Shown here: one piece after another, positions 50,424 to 58,782 of the stretch
Position numbering within the stretch: the stretch's first letter is position 1
How the letters are laid out: every line of letters begins with the position of its first letter
Source: an uncultured Eubacteriales bacterium
Lineage (GTDB): Bacteria; Bacillota; Clostridia; Christensenellales; Aristaeellaceae
Assembly: GCA_902767565.1 (NCBI GenBank)
Contig: CACXHY010000003.1
Span: 1-64,000 of the forward strand
Length of the DNA: 64,000 nt
Reading direction: 5' to 3'
The notes under the pieces: generated by a model
What the model was told of the DNA's origin: nothing
Databases searched by the model: none
The model's input: the letters and a program-made list of their open reading frames with translations, nothing else
Program-made: the position numbers and the translations under genes

Positions 50424-50696
50424 ATGGCGCTTCACAGCGACCCCACGGCCAACCTGGCCACCGGGAACGTTCAGCAGGAATGGATCGAGATGGCGATCTT
50501 GGCCGTCCGGATCCGCCGGTCACAGGATCACGCGTGGAAAGAGGCACAGGAAAGACGCTTCACCGGGATCTTTCGCAGGATGCTGGAGGACCCGGAGGAG
50601 GAACTGATGGCGGAGATCCCGGCAAAGGTGAGGAAGAGAGGGGGATTTGAATGGCGGCGGCAACAGGATGACGAAATTCTGCAGCATCGGATTTGA
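50424..50696 (+). CDS. Hypothetical protein
   Basis: A 90-residue protein, highly charged and helical (WIEMAILAVRIRRSQDHAWK; PEEELMAEIPAKVRKRGGFE). GGAGGGATCC lies at a good distance before the ATG. No known domain recognised and no membrane segment. Possibly a leftover of the same island as the flanking broken genes. Confidence 0.5.
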   Translation: MALHSDPTANLATGNVQQEWIEMAILAVRIRRSQDHAWKEAQERRFTGIFRRMLEDPEEELMAEIPAKVRKRGGFEWRRQQDDEILQHRI

Positions 50697-50831
50697 TAGA
50701 CTGTAGACAGGAGGCAAAGGCTTTCACCCACTCCGTACGCTGACCGGTGGCACGAAACGACGAAATATAAGGGAAGAAACCGGGCATTTGCCGACGGATG
50801 GCACTCGAATACCCGACTGTGAGGAACTGCA

Positions 50832-51542
50832 ATGATTCTATGGACAATCCAACCTCGGGTGGTTTGGAATCTCATTCAGCAGACCGGTGTTTACCGCTGC
50901 GATCCGATTCTGTGCTCCATGCCGGAGCAACAGTTCACGGAGAAATACCGATGGCTGATTGATCAGATGAGCCGACGCATCGGTCCTCCACCGGAAGGCG
51001 TGGCCTATCCGGTGTGGGCTTGGCACACGCAAAACCGGAAGCATAAGAAGCCCGATCTGCGCAGTGAGCGCTGGTGCAACGGACCGGGCGGCGAGCACTA
51101 TGTGTGCATTGAACTGGAAGTGCCGGATGATCAAGTGGTCCTGTCGGATTTTGACTCCTGGTGCACGATCCTCAACAATGGTCTGCTCGACGACTCGAAG
51201 GAAGAATCGGAACAGCTCAATGCTTCCTTTGAAGCCATGAACCCCGTGGCACAAAAGGTCTTCAAATACCGGAACTGGGAAAGAGTCTTCGATGTCTCAC
51301 CGCTTGACAATGAATGGATCCGGCGCGGTAAATGGATCCAGGGTACCTTCTGGGAACTCCGGAAAGATATGATCCGGAATGCATGGTTCTTTGTGACAGG
51401 TAGAAAAAAGATGGGATATGGGATGACCGGAGATCAGGATACATTTGCCGTAAGATGGGTTTTCCTGGACGAGACACACGACACCGAACTGTACATGTAC
51501 ATTAACGGGGTGAATGTTCTGGCGTTTGAACGGGATGGGTAG
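50832..51542 (+). CDS. DUF3841 protein with fused, interrupted C-terminus
   Basis: A 236-residue frame. Residues 1-185 or so are a DUF3841 protein: MILWTIQPRVVWNLIQQTG at the start, VAYPVWAWHT, and LEVPDDQVVLSDFDSWCTIL, ending FWELRKDMIRNAWFF. The last 50 residues (DTELYMYINGVNVLAFERDG) do not belong to DUF3841 and read like the start of another protein that continues in the same frame after the TAG at 51540. Function of DUF3841 is unknown. GAGG precedes the ATG. Confidence 0.72.
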   Translation: MILWTIQPRVVWNLIQQTGVYRCDPILCSMPEQQFTEKYRWLIDQMSRRIGPPPEGVAYPVWAWHTQNRKHKKPDLRSERWCNGPGGEHYVCIELEVPDDQVVLSDFDSWCTILNNGLLDDSKEESEQLNASFEAMNPVAQKVFKYRNWERVFDVSPLDNEWIRRGKWIQGTFWELRKDMIRNAWFFVTGRKKMGYGMTGDQDTFAVRWVFLDETHDTELYMYINGVNVLAFERDG

Positions 51543-51953
51543 GAACTGACCACACGCTGGAATCTGGATGGTTTAACAGCTTGGCTGTGTGCGTTCATCG
51601 AGAACATGCAGGAAGATCCCTTTCCTGTTGAGGCGAAAGGTGAATACGCGGCACAAAAAGATGATGCCGCCCGGGATTTTGAAACAGATGATGAGGAGAT
51701 CATGGAAGCATACTATGATGCATTGTACGAATGGAATCTTCGCCACAGATGGCACCATGCCTCTTATGGTGGGATCCTGGCAGATGTATGGTTTCAACTT
51801 GTCGGGAATCAGATCGAAATTTCCTGGGATAACAGGGACGCGGAGCGGGGTGTTCACTTTCTCAGCCTAAGTGGTGGGGCGCGCATTCCGAAGAATGTTT
51901 TCAGATTGATTGTGGATTCATTTCTGCAGTCTTATGAACAGCATTGGTCATAG
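51543..51953 (+). pseudogene. In-frame continuation after a TAG stop
   Basis: The same frame as the DUF3841 gene stays open from the TAG at 51540-51542 to 51953 and reads ELTTRWNLDGLTAWLCAFIE, EDPFPVEAKGEYAAQKDDAA and WNLRHRWHHASYGGILADV, a coherent domain that continues naturally from the INGVNVLAFERDG end of the previous frame. The first ATG (51606) has no ribosome-binding site. So a single ancestral domain is cut by one stop codon; read-through or recoding is possible, pseudogenisation more likely. The family is not recognised. Confidence 0.6.
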
Positions 51954-52040
51954 CAGATACCAAAGCCTGTCCTTCACAAGCTGCTGACACTTCACCCGCA
52001 AACACGTTTTATGAACAACCGTACGAACGGAGGAAACCTC

Positions 52041-52661
52041 ATGAGCGATCACCTCGTGGCGCAGCCGGTCATCGTGGAACTGCCCAACAACAACCTGCCC
52101 AACCCGGACCACGTGTCCTACTACGCCCTGGAGAAGGAGCGGAAATTCTACCTGGACACCGGCATCGGACCGGACAACATGTGCCTCCACCGGATGATCC
52201 TGCGGTGGAACATGGAGGACGCCGGCAAGCCCGCCGAGGAGCGCAGGCCGATCAAAATCTACATCATGTCCTATGGCGGAGACCTGGACTACATGTGGGC
52301 GATCGTGGACATCATCAACACCTCGAAGACGCCGGTGTACACCATCAACGTGGGCGTCGCTGCCTCCGCCGCATCGCTGATCTTCATCTCCGGGCACAAG
52401 CGCATCATGATGCCCAGCAGCAAGGTCATCATCCACGAGGGCAGCGCCCAGATGGCCGGCGACGCGGTGAAGGTCATGGACGCCACTGACTCTTATCGCA
52501 AGGAGCTCAAGCGAATGAAGGAGTACATCCTTTCGAAGACCCGCATCCCCCAGCAGACCCTGATCCGGCGCAAGAACAACGACTGGACCCTCGACGCCGC
52601 CTACTGCCTGGAAAATGGGGTGTGCGATGTGATCGCGGAGTCGGTGGAGGATATCCTCTGA
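52041..52661 (+). CDS. ClpP-like serine protease
   Basis: A 206-residue ClpP/crotonase-fold peptidase. The nucleophile region is GVAASAASLIFISGHKR, where one of the serines around residue 118 is catalytic, and the histidine is in VIIHEGSAQMAGDA. The strand IKIYIMSYGGDLDYMWAIVDII supplies the oxyanion glycines. It differs from housekeeping ClpP in lacking the MSQ-type N-terminal loop consensus and in the DYMWAI helix; it resembles stand-alone ClpP homologues of phages and islands. ATG 52041 follows CGGAGGA. Monocistronic; the next gene starts 120 bases on. Confidence 0.85.
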   Translation: MSDHLVAQPVIVELPNNNLPNPDHVSYYALEKERKFYLDTGIGPDNMCLHRMILRWNMEDAGKPAEERRPIKIYIMSYGGDLDYMWAIVDIINTSKTPVYTINVGVAASAASLIFISGHKRIMMPSSKVIIHEGSAQMAGDAVKVMDATDSYRKELKRMKEYILSKTRIPQQTLIRRKNNDWTLDAAYCLENGVCDVIAESVEDIL

Positions 52662-52784
52662 TCAATTCATAAGAATGTGAAACAATCGGGCCGAAAACAA
52701 CCCTTTCGCATCGGCCCGATTTGTGGTATGATAGGGCATAAAGCAATGCAATCTGATATATCTCTTACGATGAGGTGAATCGTT

Positions 52785-53171
52785 ATGGACCCGAAGCGTG
52801 TCAACAGCGTCCCCGGCATTTTCGGCGGAACGGACCACTGCGACGAGGACGGCAATTATCTGGGCTACAGCATGCCCGGCATCGTGGGCGGAACCGTCCA
52901 TACCAGCGCGGACGGAACCCCGGCCGGATACAGCACGGACGGCATCTTTGGGGGAACGATCCATCATCATGCGGACGGCTCTTCGGCCGGGTACAGCACG
53001 GACAGCATCTTCGGCGGCCGCAACCACTACAATGATGATGGGGAGTTCGTCGGGTACAGTACACCCAGCCCCTTCGGCGGGAGCGCGTCGTATTTTGAGC
53101 GTGACAGGGATGATGCCGGCATGGGGATGTTCGACGACGGGCCGGACGACAGCTTCGGCGGATGGGATTGA
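52785..53171 (+). CDS. Short tandem-repeat protein (GYS-GIFGGT repeats)
   Basis: A 128-residue protein built from four to five repeats of about 24 residues. Each has the order GY-S-x-x-GIFGGT-x-H-x-x-x-DG; clear units start near residues 9, 33, 57 and 81 (GIFGGTDHCDEDGNYLGYS, GIVGGTVHTSADGTPAGYS, GIFGGTIHHHADGSSAGYS, SIFGGRNHYNDDGEFVGYS). A glycine- and aspartate-rich tail ends GGWD. No signal peptide. Not recognised as a named family; it looks like a self-stacking or metal-binding scaffold. It lies four bases before the helicase gene and has GAGG before its ATG. Confidence 0.72.
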   Translation: MDPKRVNSVPGIFGGTDHCDEDGNYLGYSMPGIVGGTVHTSADGTPAGYSTDGIFGGTIHHHADGSSAGYSTDSIFGGRNHYNDDGEFVGYSTPSPFGGSASYFERDRDDAGMGMFDDGPDDSFGGWD

Positions 53172-53175
53172 GATA

Positions 53176-55824
53176 ATGGACAGGGAAAGACAGCCGAATC
53201 AGGAGCAGCAGGCAGTCATCGACGAGCTGGACCGCAACATCATCCTGTTCGCCAGCGCGGGGACGGGCAAGACCTTTACCGTGGCGCAGCGCGTGCGGCG
53301 GATCATCGAATCCGGCAAGGCGCTGCCGGAGGAGATCCTGTGCCTGACCTTCACGATCAAGGCCGCGGATGAGATGAAGGACGACATCCTGCGCTATGTG
53401 GGAGAGCCCGGGAAGCAGGTCAACACCCGCACGATCCACAGCTTCGCTTACCAAGTGCTGAAGGAGGAGAGCGTCCGGGATCCGGAGTACGTGTCTCTGC
53501 CGGGTGTATGTGACGAGGTGGAGGCGGCCGCGCTCCTGAAGCGGACATGGAAGGATTGCGGACTGAAGGAAGACGCGGCCATCTTGAACAGCGACACCGC
53601 GCTGACGAACTTCACAAGCATCATCAAGCACAAGCGCGAACTGCTTCAGCAGTACGGCGAGGACGAGGCTGACGACTTCAATGAGGTCTACCGCCGGATC
53701 CGCGATCAGAAGCCCGATGTGTTTGCGAAGATGCACACGTTTTACGACTATGCCAGGAAGACGGAGCGGCAGGATCCCGTCTTTGTCGAATTCATGGATC
53801 AGAAGGCCGGACAAGCCCTCCACAGCTATAACCGGGCCCTCCGGCAGAGCAACCTGCTGGATTTCGACGACCTGATCTGCCTCACGCACAAGCTGTTCCG
53901 GGACCCGGCGGCGCTGGAGCGTTGGCAGGCACGGTACCGCTACATCATCGTGGACGAGATGCAGGACACCAGCGAGCTGGAGTACGACACGCTCCGCCAA
54001 CTGTTCCGGACAGCCCGGGTGATGATGTGCGGGGACTTCTTCCAGACCATTTACCAGTGGCGCGGGTCGAATCCGGAGAAGGTCCTGAACGAGTACATTG
54101 AGGAGTTCCGCGCGGCCCGGTTCATGTTCGCGCAGAACTACCGGTCGACCCGGACGCTTACAGCCGCCAGCTTCGGCTACCTTCAGAACACCTATCCCAA
54201 TCTGATGGGCGTGTACTGTCCGCCGGACGTGATCCCGAAGAGCGATGCGGCCGGCGAGCCCATCCTGAACGTCCGCCTCAAAACACCGGAGGACGAGGCC
54301 CTCTGGATCTACAACTATCTCGAGCGTCATCGGCCGGAGGACGTGACGAAGGTCTGCATCATGGCGAGGTCGAACCCGTACATCGCGAAGCTGTATGACG
54401 CGCTGACCGGGATCAGCACAGCCAGGGCCGACGGGAATGAGCTCCGGTTCTTCTCAATCGACAAGGACGCCAAGTTCTTCCGGCGCGAGGTGATCCGGGA
54501 CATCCTCGCCTTCCTCCGGATCCTGGTCAATCCGACCGACGCCGTGGGCTTCGAGCGGATCGTCGACAAGTATGTGGCCGGCGTCGGCAAGAAGCGGATC
54601 CAGCTTGTTCGGGAGAAGGGTGAACTCGGGCTCTCGCTGGCCTCGTTCGCAGATGACGGCCTGTACCGGGATGATGACCCGTATGCGGCGCTGATCCGAG
54701 CCTTCGACGCCGGGAACGTCGTCATCTATGACACCGAAACCACCGGGCTCGATCTCAGCCGCGACCAGATCATCCAGATCTCGGCCATCCGCCTGAACGC
54801 CGACGGCGGGATCACAGAGACGTTCGACCAGATGGTCATCCCGACGATCCCGATCAGCGAAGGCGCGAAGGCTACCCACCATCAGACAATGGAGGACATC
54901 ATCGCGCGCGGCGGGATCGGGATCCGGGAAGCGCTGAAGAAGTTCCTGGCCTTCTGCGACGGCGCGGTCCTGGTCGGGCACAACAGCCTCCGCTTCGATG
55001 CGCCGCTCCTGAGCCGGCAGCTGCGCGAGAACGGCCTTCCCAAGCCGAACATCCTCGCGGAATACGACACCCTGCCGATGGCGCAGCAGCTTCTCCCCAA
55101 ATCGAAGAACTACAAGCTGGACACGCTGTGCGGGACGTTTGGGATCGTCAACGAGGCCGCACACGACGCCCTGGGCGACATCACGGCCACAGGCAAGGTG
55201 TTGACCTGTCTTCTGAAAAGGTTTATCATACCCCACAGTGAAGAACACCGGCAGTTCCTCGGCGAGTGGCGGCCGAAGTTCGAGAAGATCCATGCCTTCC
55301 TCTGTGAGCTGCGCAGCGGTTTCCTGGACAGGAACGATATCCCGGGCATGGTGGAGCACATCATCGAAAGGCTCAGCCTCCGCACCCGTTACCCGGAGCC
55401 GATCCACCAGCGCACTTTGGACGATTTCCTCTTCGCGCTAAAGGATGTCAGGCCGGATGATCCGTGGCTTTACCTGAGAGAGCTCCTGGCCGACGCCGCG
55501 CTCTCGGGCAGCCAGATGGACATGCTGATTCGGAAGCTGAAAAAGATCCCCATTATCACCGTCCATCAGTCCAAGGGCTGTGAGTTCGACACCGTGATCA
55601 TCGCCGGCGCGGATGATGACAATTTCCCCACATACCAGGCGAAAGTCCACAATGCGCTTGAAGAAGAGAAACGGGTCTTCTATGTGGCAATCTCGCGGGC
55701 CAAGAGGACGCTGATTATGACTTCAACAACACAGAAGGTCAATCGCGGCGGAACATGGCCGCTTGAACAGAGCCGGTGGATCCAGAACATACCGCAGGAG
55801 TTTGTGAAGACGATCAGCGGATAG
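53176..55824 (+). CDS. UvrD-type helicase with embedded DnaQ-like exonuclease
   Basis: An 882-residue SF1 helicase. Walker A FASAGTGKT (about 27), LCLTFTIKAADEM, DFDDLICLTHKLF, motif II IIVDEMQDTSELE, GDFFQTIYQWRGS and RSTRTL fill the first 350 residues. Residues about 515-690 carry a DEDDh exonuclease: VIYDTETTGLDLSRDQIIQIS, VLVGHNSLRFDAPLLSRQL, and HDALGDITATGKVL. The helicase then resumes with ITVHQSKGCEFDTVIIAGAD and EEEKRVFYVAISRAKRTLIM. Both activities in one chain would unwind and trim DNA. Start 53176 ATG directly after the repeat-protein stop suggests co-translation. Confidence 0.9.
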   Translation: MDRERQPNQEQQAVIDELDRNIILFASAGTGKTFTVAQRVRRIIESGKALPEEILCLTFTIKAADEMKDDILRYVGEPGKQVNTRTIHSFAYQVLKEESVRDPEYVSLPGVCDEVEAAALLKRTWKDCGLKEDAAILNSDTALTNFTSIIKHKRELLQQYGEDEADDFNEVYRRIRDQKPDVFAKMHTFYDYARKTERQDPVFVEFMDQKAGQALHSYNRALRQSNLLDFDDLICLTHKLFRDPAALERWQARYRYIIVDEMQDTSELEYDTLRQLFRTARVMMCGDFFQTIYQWRGSNPEKVLNEYIEEFRAARFMFAQNYRSTRTLTAASFGYLQNTYPNLMGVYCPPDVIPKSDAAGEPILNVRLKTPEDEALWIYNYLERHRPEDVTKVCIMARSNPYIAKLYDALTGISTARADGNELRFFSIDKDAKFFRREVIRDILAFLRILVNPTDAVGFERIVDKYVAGVGKKRIQLVREKGELGLSLASFADDGLYRDDDPYAALIRAFDAGNVVIYDTETTGLDLSRDQIIQISAIRLNADGGITETFDQMVIPTIPISEGAKATHHQTMEDIIARGGIGIREALKKFLAFCDGAVLVGHNSLRFDAPLLSRQLRENGLPKPNILAEYDTLPMAQQLLPKSKNYKLDTLCGTFGIVNEAAHDALGDITATGKVLTCLLKRFIIPHSEEHRQFLGEWRPKFEKIHAFLCELRSGFLDRNDIPGMVEHIIERLSLRTRYPEPIHQRTLDDFLFALKDVRPDDPWLYLRELLADAALSGSQMDMLIRKLKKIPIITVHQSKGCEFDTVIIAGADDDNFPTYQAKVHNALEEEKRVFYVAISRAKRTLIMTSTTQKVNRGGTWPLEQSRWIQNIPQEFVKTISG

Positions 55825-56057
55825 AGCAGGAACTGGGGCGTTATCATTTGACCGACAGTGCGGCAGATATACGGCAAGCCCATGACACCGGCAGGAAACC
55901 GATCACTCTTGTCGAAATTATGAGATTGGACTGGCATACGCCGTCAACCAAGCGGTCCAAAGGCAAATTCCCCCAAGGGAATCCTTTCAAACGGCTTCCT
56001 CAGGTACCAAAAAAGACCCCGGATTTTTTGGGGCCACACTTGTACCACGAAAATAAA
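55825..56057. other. Intergenic, hairpin-rich
   Basis: No gene. GACCCCGGATTTTTTGGGGCC near 56013-56033 forms a short hairpin that may terminate the helicase transcript. The remainder shows no recognised feature. Confidence 0.4.
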
Positions 56058-56147
56058 AATGGCTCTCCGGCCCTTGTAAAATCAGGGCCGGAGAGCCATT
56101 GGCCATTATTCCCACTCAATCGTAGCCACCGGTTTCTCGCTCACGTC
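56058..56147 (-). pseudogene. guaA: guaA 3' end with its terminator
   Basis: On the minus strand the bases from 56147 to 56105 read DVSEKPVATIEWE and stop, the nearly invariant C-terminus of GMP synthase (glutamine-hydrolysing). It is followed by a perfect 17-bp hairpin (arms 56058-56074 and 56084-56100) with a T-rich tail on the minus strand, a typical terminator. Only about 14 codons remain; upstream the sequence changes to a MOSC fragment on the other strand. So this is the tail of a housekeeping gene left by a rearrangement, or an assembly chimera. Confidence 0.7.
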
Positions 56148-56328
56148 CCGGGAAGCGGTCCTCGAGGTGACCCAGATCGGCAAGGAGTGCCATCAGGCGT
56201 GCGCCATCCGCCAACGGGTCGGCACCTGCATCATGCCGCATCAGGGCATCTTCGCCCGTGTGCTGACCGGCGGCACGGTCAGGGAAGGCGACACGATCAC
56301 CGCCGAGGTCCCGGGCGAAGAAGGATGA
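56148..56328 (+). pseudogene. MOSC-domain protein, C-terminal fragment
   Basis: The plus strand reads REAVLEVTQIGKECHQACAI, GTCIMPHQGIFARVL and GGTVREGDTITAEV to a TGA at 56328. This is the C-terminal half of a bacterial MOSC-domain protein (molybdenum-cofactor sulfurase C-terminal domain) with the conserved cysteine in KECH. No start codon or N-terminal half exists; the fragment begins exactly where the guaA tail ends. Between 56329 and 56513 nothing else is recognised. Confidence 0.65.
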
Positions 56329-56513
56329 CACCGATCCCTGTTAAGTGTACCGGACCCCGGCAAAGGGATTTCGCTCTGCGGAGCGACCCGGGGGCTTTGC
56401 GATCGCCCCCGGGACCCCTTCGCAGCCGGCGCTCAGGGTTCAGCCTTCTTCACCGAAGAAACAAAGGAAGAAAGCCGGACCGCGGCGGCGGGTGACCCGG
56501 CGGAGGATTGGGT

Positions 56514-57590
56514 ATGAGCGACCTGACGTTTGTCTTTGTGCACGGACTGTCCGGCTGGGGCAGCTATGACGTCGCCTACCGGAGGATGCCCTACTGGGGC
56601 ATGCGCGGCGGCGACCTGATGGCCTTCCTGCGGGAGAAGGGCTTCTCCTGCCATGCCGCCTCCGTCGCGCCCACCGGCAGCGCATGGGACAGGGCTTGCG
56701 AACTGTATGCCCAGATCGCCGGGACGCGGACAGACTACGGCAAGGCCCACAGCGGGACCTTCCGCCATCCGCGCTTCGGGCGGGATTTTTTGGGCTGCCC
56801 GCTGATCCCCGCGTGGAATGATGACACCCGACTGGTCCTGCTCGGGCATTCCTTCGGCGGGGCGACCGTGCGCATGTTCTCGGAGCTGCTGGCGAACGGA
56901 GACCCGGACGAGCGGGCCGCGGCGCCGGACGGGGATCTGTCGCCCCTCTTCGCAGGAGGCTTCGGCAGCCGGATCCGCGCTGTCGTCACCCTCGCATCCC
57001 CGTTGAACGGCACGACGGCTTACGATATGTTCGCCGACCCGGACTTCGACCCGCGCGGCGTGAAGGTCTCCCTGCGGAGCCGGGCGCTGGCCCGCATGAT
57101 GTCCGCCGGGACAAAGCCGAGACCGGACGGGCGGGATCCGCGGGACTATGCCGACCATGACATGCACATTGACAATGCGCTCGCCATGAACCGCAGGCTC
57201 GCGCCGCTGCCGGGCGTCTTCTATTTCTCCGTGCCGTGCAGCTTCACACAGGAGGAGCCGGACGGCACACATACGCCCCGGAAGGGCATCGAGCCGCTGT
57301 TCACGATGCGCTCGCGGCAGATCGGCGCCTACACGGGTAGGACGGCGGGCGGGTTTGCCGTCGATGCGACCTGGCGGGAGAACGACGGGCTGGTGAACAC
57401 GGTCTCCGCCTCGTTCCCGCTAGGCGCACCGTGGAAGCCCCTGGACCGGGAGCGGATCGGGCCCGGCGTATGGAACGTCTTCCCGATCCTGCGGGGCGAT
57501 CACATGTACCTGCAGGGCGGCCTGCTCCACCGGCACGACATCCGCGGCTTCTACCTCGACCTCCTGACCTTGATCGCCGGCCTGCGGTGA
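56514..57590 (+). CDS. Lipase-like alpha/beta hydrolase
   Basis: A 358-residue protein resembling the triacylglycerol lipase/I.5-type family of Bacillota: FVFVHGLSGWGSYD opens the chain, LVLLGHSFGGATVRMFSELL holds the nucleophile serine near residue 111, an aspartate lies in WRENDGLVNTVSASFP, and the histidine is in RGDHMYLQG near the end. No signal peptide, unlike most secreted lipases of that group. GGAGG lies seven bases before ATG 56514. It stands alone, followed by a glutaredoxin-like gene after 135 bases. Confidence 0.88.
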   Translation: MSDLTFVFVHGLSGWGSYDVAYRRMPYWGMRGGDLMAFLREKGFSCHAASVAPTGSAWDRACELYAQIAGTRTDYGKAHSGTFRHPRFGRDFLGCPLIPAWNDDTRLVLLGHSFGGATVRMFSELLANGDPDERAAAPDGDLSPLFAGGFGSRIRAVVTLASPLNGTTAYDMFADPDFDPRGVKVSLRSRALARMMSAGTKPRPDGRDPRDYADHDMHIDNALAMNRRLAPLPGVFYFSVPCSFTQEEPDGTHTPRKGIEPLFTMRSRQIGAYTGRTAGGFAVDATWRENDGLVNTVSASFPLGAPWKPLDRERIGPGVWNVFPILRGDHMYLQGGLLHRHDIRGFYLDLLTLIAGLR

Positions 57591-57725
57591 CGGCGTCCCT
57601 TCAGCTCTCCGGCGTCCGCGCCGGGGGCTTTTTGCAAAAGACTTCCATTCTTCCGCTTTCTGCGGTATACTGACGACACAGACACATCAAAGACAAATCA
57701 TCTGCCGGAACCGGAGGTGCGGACA

Positions 57726-58037
57726 ATGATCAGAATCTACGGAATGCCCACATGCCCTTACTGCGATTATGTCCACGAGCAGATCGCGGGCCGCGGGGAC
57801 GAGTTTGAGTACATCGATATCGGTGAGAACATCCGGAACCTGAGCGCCTTTATCCGCCTGCGCGACACGAATCCCGTGTTCGACCGCATGAAGGAGATCG
57901 GGGACGTCGGCGTGCCCGCCTTTGTATTTGAGGACGGGCGGGTATCCATCGACCCGGCGGACGCGGGGCTGATCGAATTCGGCACCCCGAACGCCTGCTC
58001 GGTGGAGGACCACAAGAGCGGCCGGAAGGGCTGCTGA
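57726..58037 (+). CDS. Glutaredoxin-like protein
   Basis: A 103-residue thioredoxin-fold protein with the redox motif MPTCPYCDYV (CPYC at 9-12), cis-proline in GVPAFVFEDG and the C-terminal GxD-like region. It differs from classical glutaredoxin in the middle (LSAFIRLRDTNPVFDRMKE), a pattern seen in Clostridial glutaredoxin-related proteins. ATG 57726 has GGAGG upstream. Probably a cytoplasmic thiol-disulfide reductant; neighbours are redox genes too. Confidence 0.88.
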   Translation: MIRIYGMPTCPYCDYVHEQIAGRGDEFEYIDIGENIRNLSAFIRLRDTNPVFDRMKEIGDVGVPAFVFEDGRVSIDPADAGLIEFGTPNACSVEDHKSGRKGC

Positions 58038-58092
58038 CCGAAGACACGGCAGGACCGGGGCTGCGGCCCCGCGGTGCGGAGCGGAAAGAAAG

Positions 58093-58653
58093 ATGACAAA
58101 GAGAAGAAACGTGAAGCCCGTCTATTCCATGTGCGTGCAGCCGTCATTCATCATCGGGACAAACAATGAGGACGGCTCGCCCAACTTCGCGCCGATCACC
58201 TGGGTCAGCGTCACCCACGAGGCGGGCGACGGCTACCTGCTGGTCATCAGCATGTCCGGGACGAAGGCGACGAAGCTGAACGTGCTGCGGACGGGGATCT
58301 TCAGCGCGAACCTGGTCAGCACGGACATGCTGCCGCTGATGGATTACTTCGGCTCCCGCCACGCGAAGGACGGGAAAAAGGACGGGATCGCCTGCGCGGT
58401 CAGCCGCGGCGAGGTCCTGGACGTCCCCGTGCTGGACCTGAGCCGCTGGGTCTACGAGTGCGAGGTGTCGCGAGCCGTGGAGACGGGCGACTCCGTGACC
58501 TTCTTCTGTGCGATCCGGAACATCCAGATGGACGAGCGGCTCGTGTGCAAGGATCCGTTCGACGTCGACCTGACGGTGCTCAACCCGGTGATCTATTCCG
58601 GCAAATACCACAGCCTCGGCAAGCTGCTCGGCGGCATCGGGGATTTCCTGTAA
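58093..58653 (+). CDS. Flavin reductase-like protein
   Basis: A 186-residue protein of the flavin-reductase/DIM6-NTAB split-barrel family, which binds FMN. The opening MCVQPSFIIGTNNEDGSPNFAPITWVSVT and LLVISMSGTKATKLNVLRTGIFSANLVS (quoted in part) are the FMN-phosphate contact regions, followed by the CEVSRAVETGDSVTFFCAI strand. Start ATG follows GAAAG. Likely a small NAD(P)H:FMN oxidoreductase or flavin-binding electron carrier; no partner oxygenase is nearby. Confidence 0.85.
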   Translation: MTKRRNVKPVYSMCVQPSFIIGTNNEDGSPNFAPITWVSVTHEAGDGYLLVISMSGTKATKLNVLRTGIFSANLVSTDMLPLMDYFGSRHAKDGKKDGIACAVSRGEVLDVPVLDLSRWVYECEVSRAVETGDSVTFFCAIRNIQMDERLVCKDPFDVDLTVLNPVIYSGKYHSLGKLLGGIGDFL

Positions 58654-58720
58654 GCGGAGCGCCCGCGGAGGCCGGCCGCGGCGCTGAAGGAACGAAAGGC
58701 CGGAATCCCGCGGCGAGGGC

Positions 58721-58763
58721 TTGACAACCGCAATTATGTTTGATACAATCAATTTGTATCAAA
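58721..58763 (+). promoter_or_regulatory. MarR promoter with overlapping operator
   Basis: TTGACA (58721-58726), 17 bases, TACAAT (58744-58749): near consensus. A 10-bp inverted repeat TTTGATACAA (58739-58748) / TTGTATCAAA (58754-58763) covers the -10 and start site. This is the standard place and size for a MarR dimer site, so autorepression of the downstream redox operon is very likely. Confidence 0.85.
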
Positions 58764-58782
58764 CAGATCGAGGGGACGAGCC

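Noticed and set aside
38350-55824. Prophage reading of the tRNA cluster, XRE gene and ClpP-like gene
   Set aside because: No integrase, terminase, capsid or tail genes and no attachment-site repeat was found.
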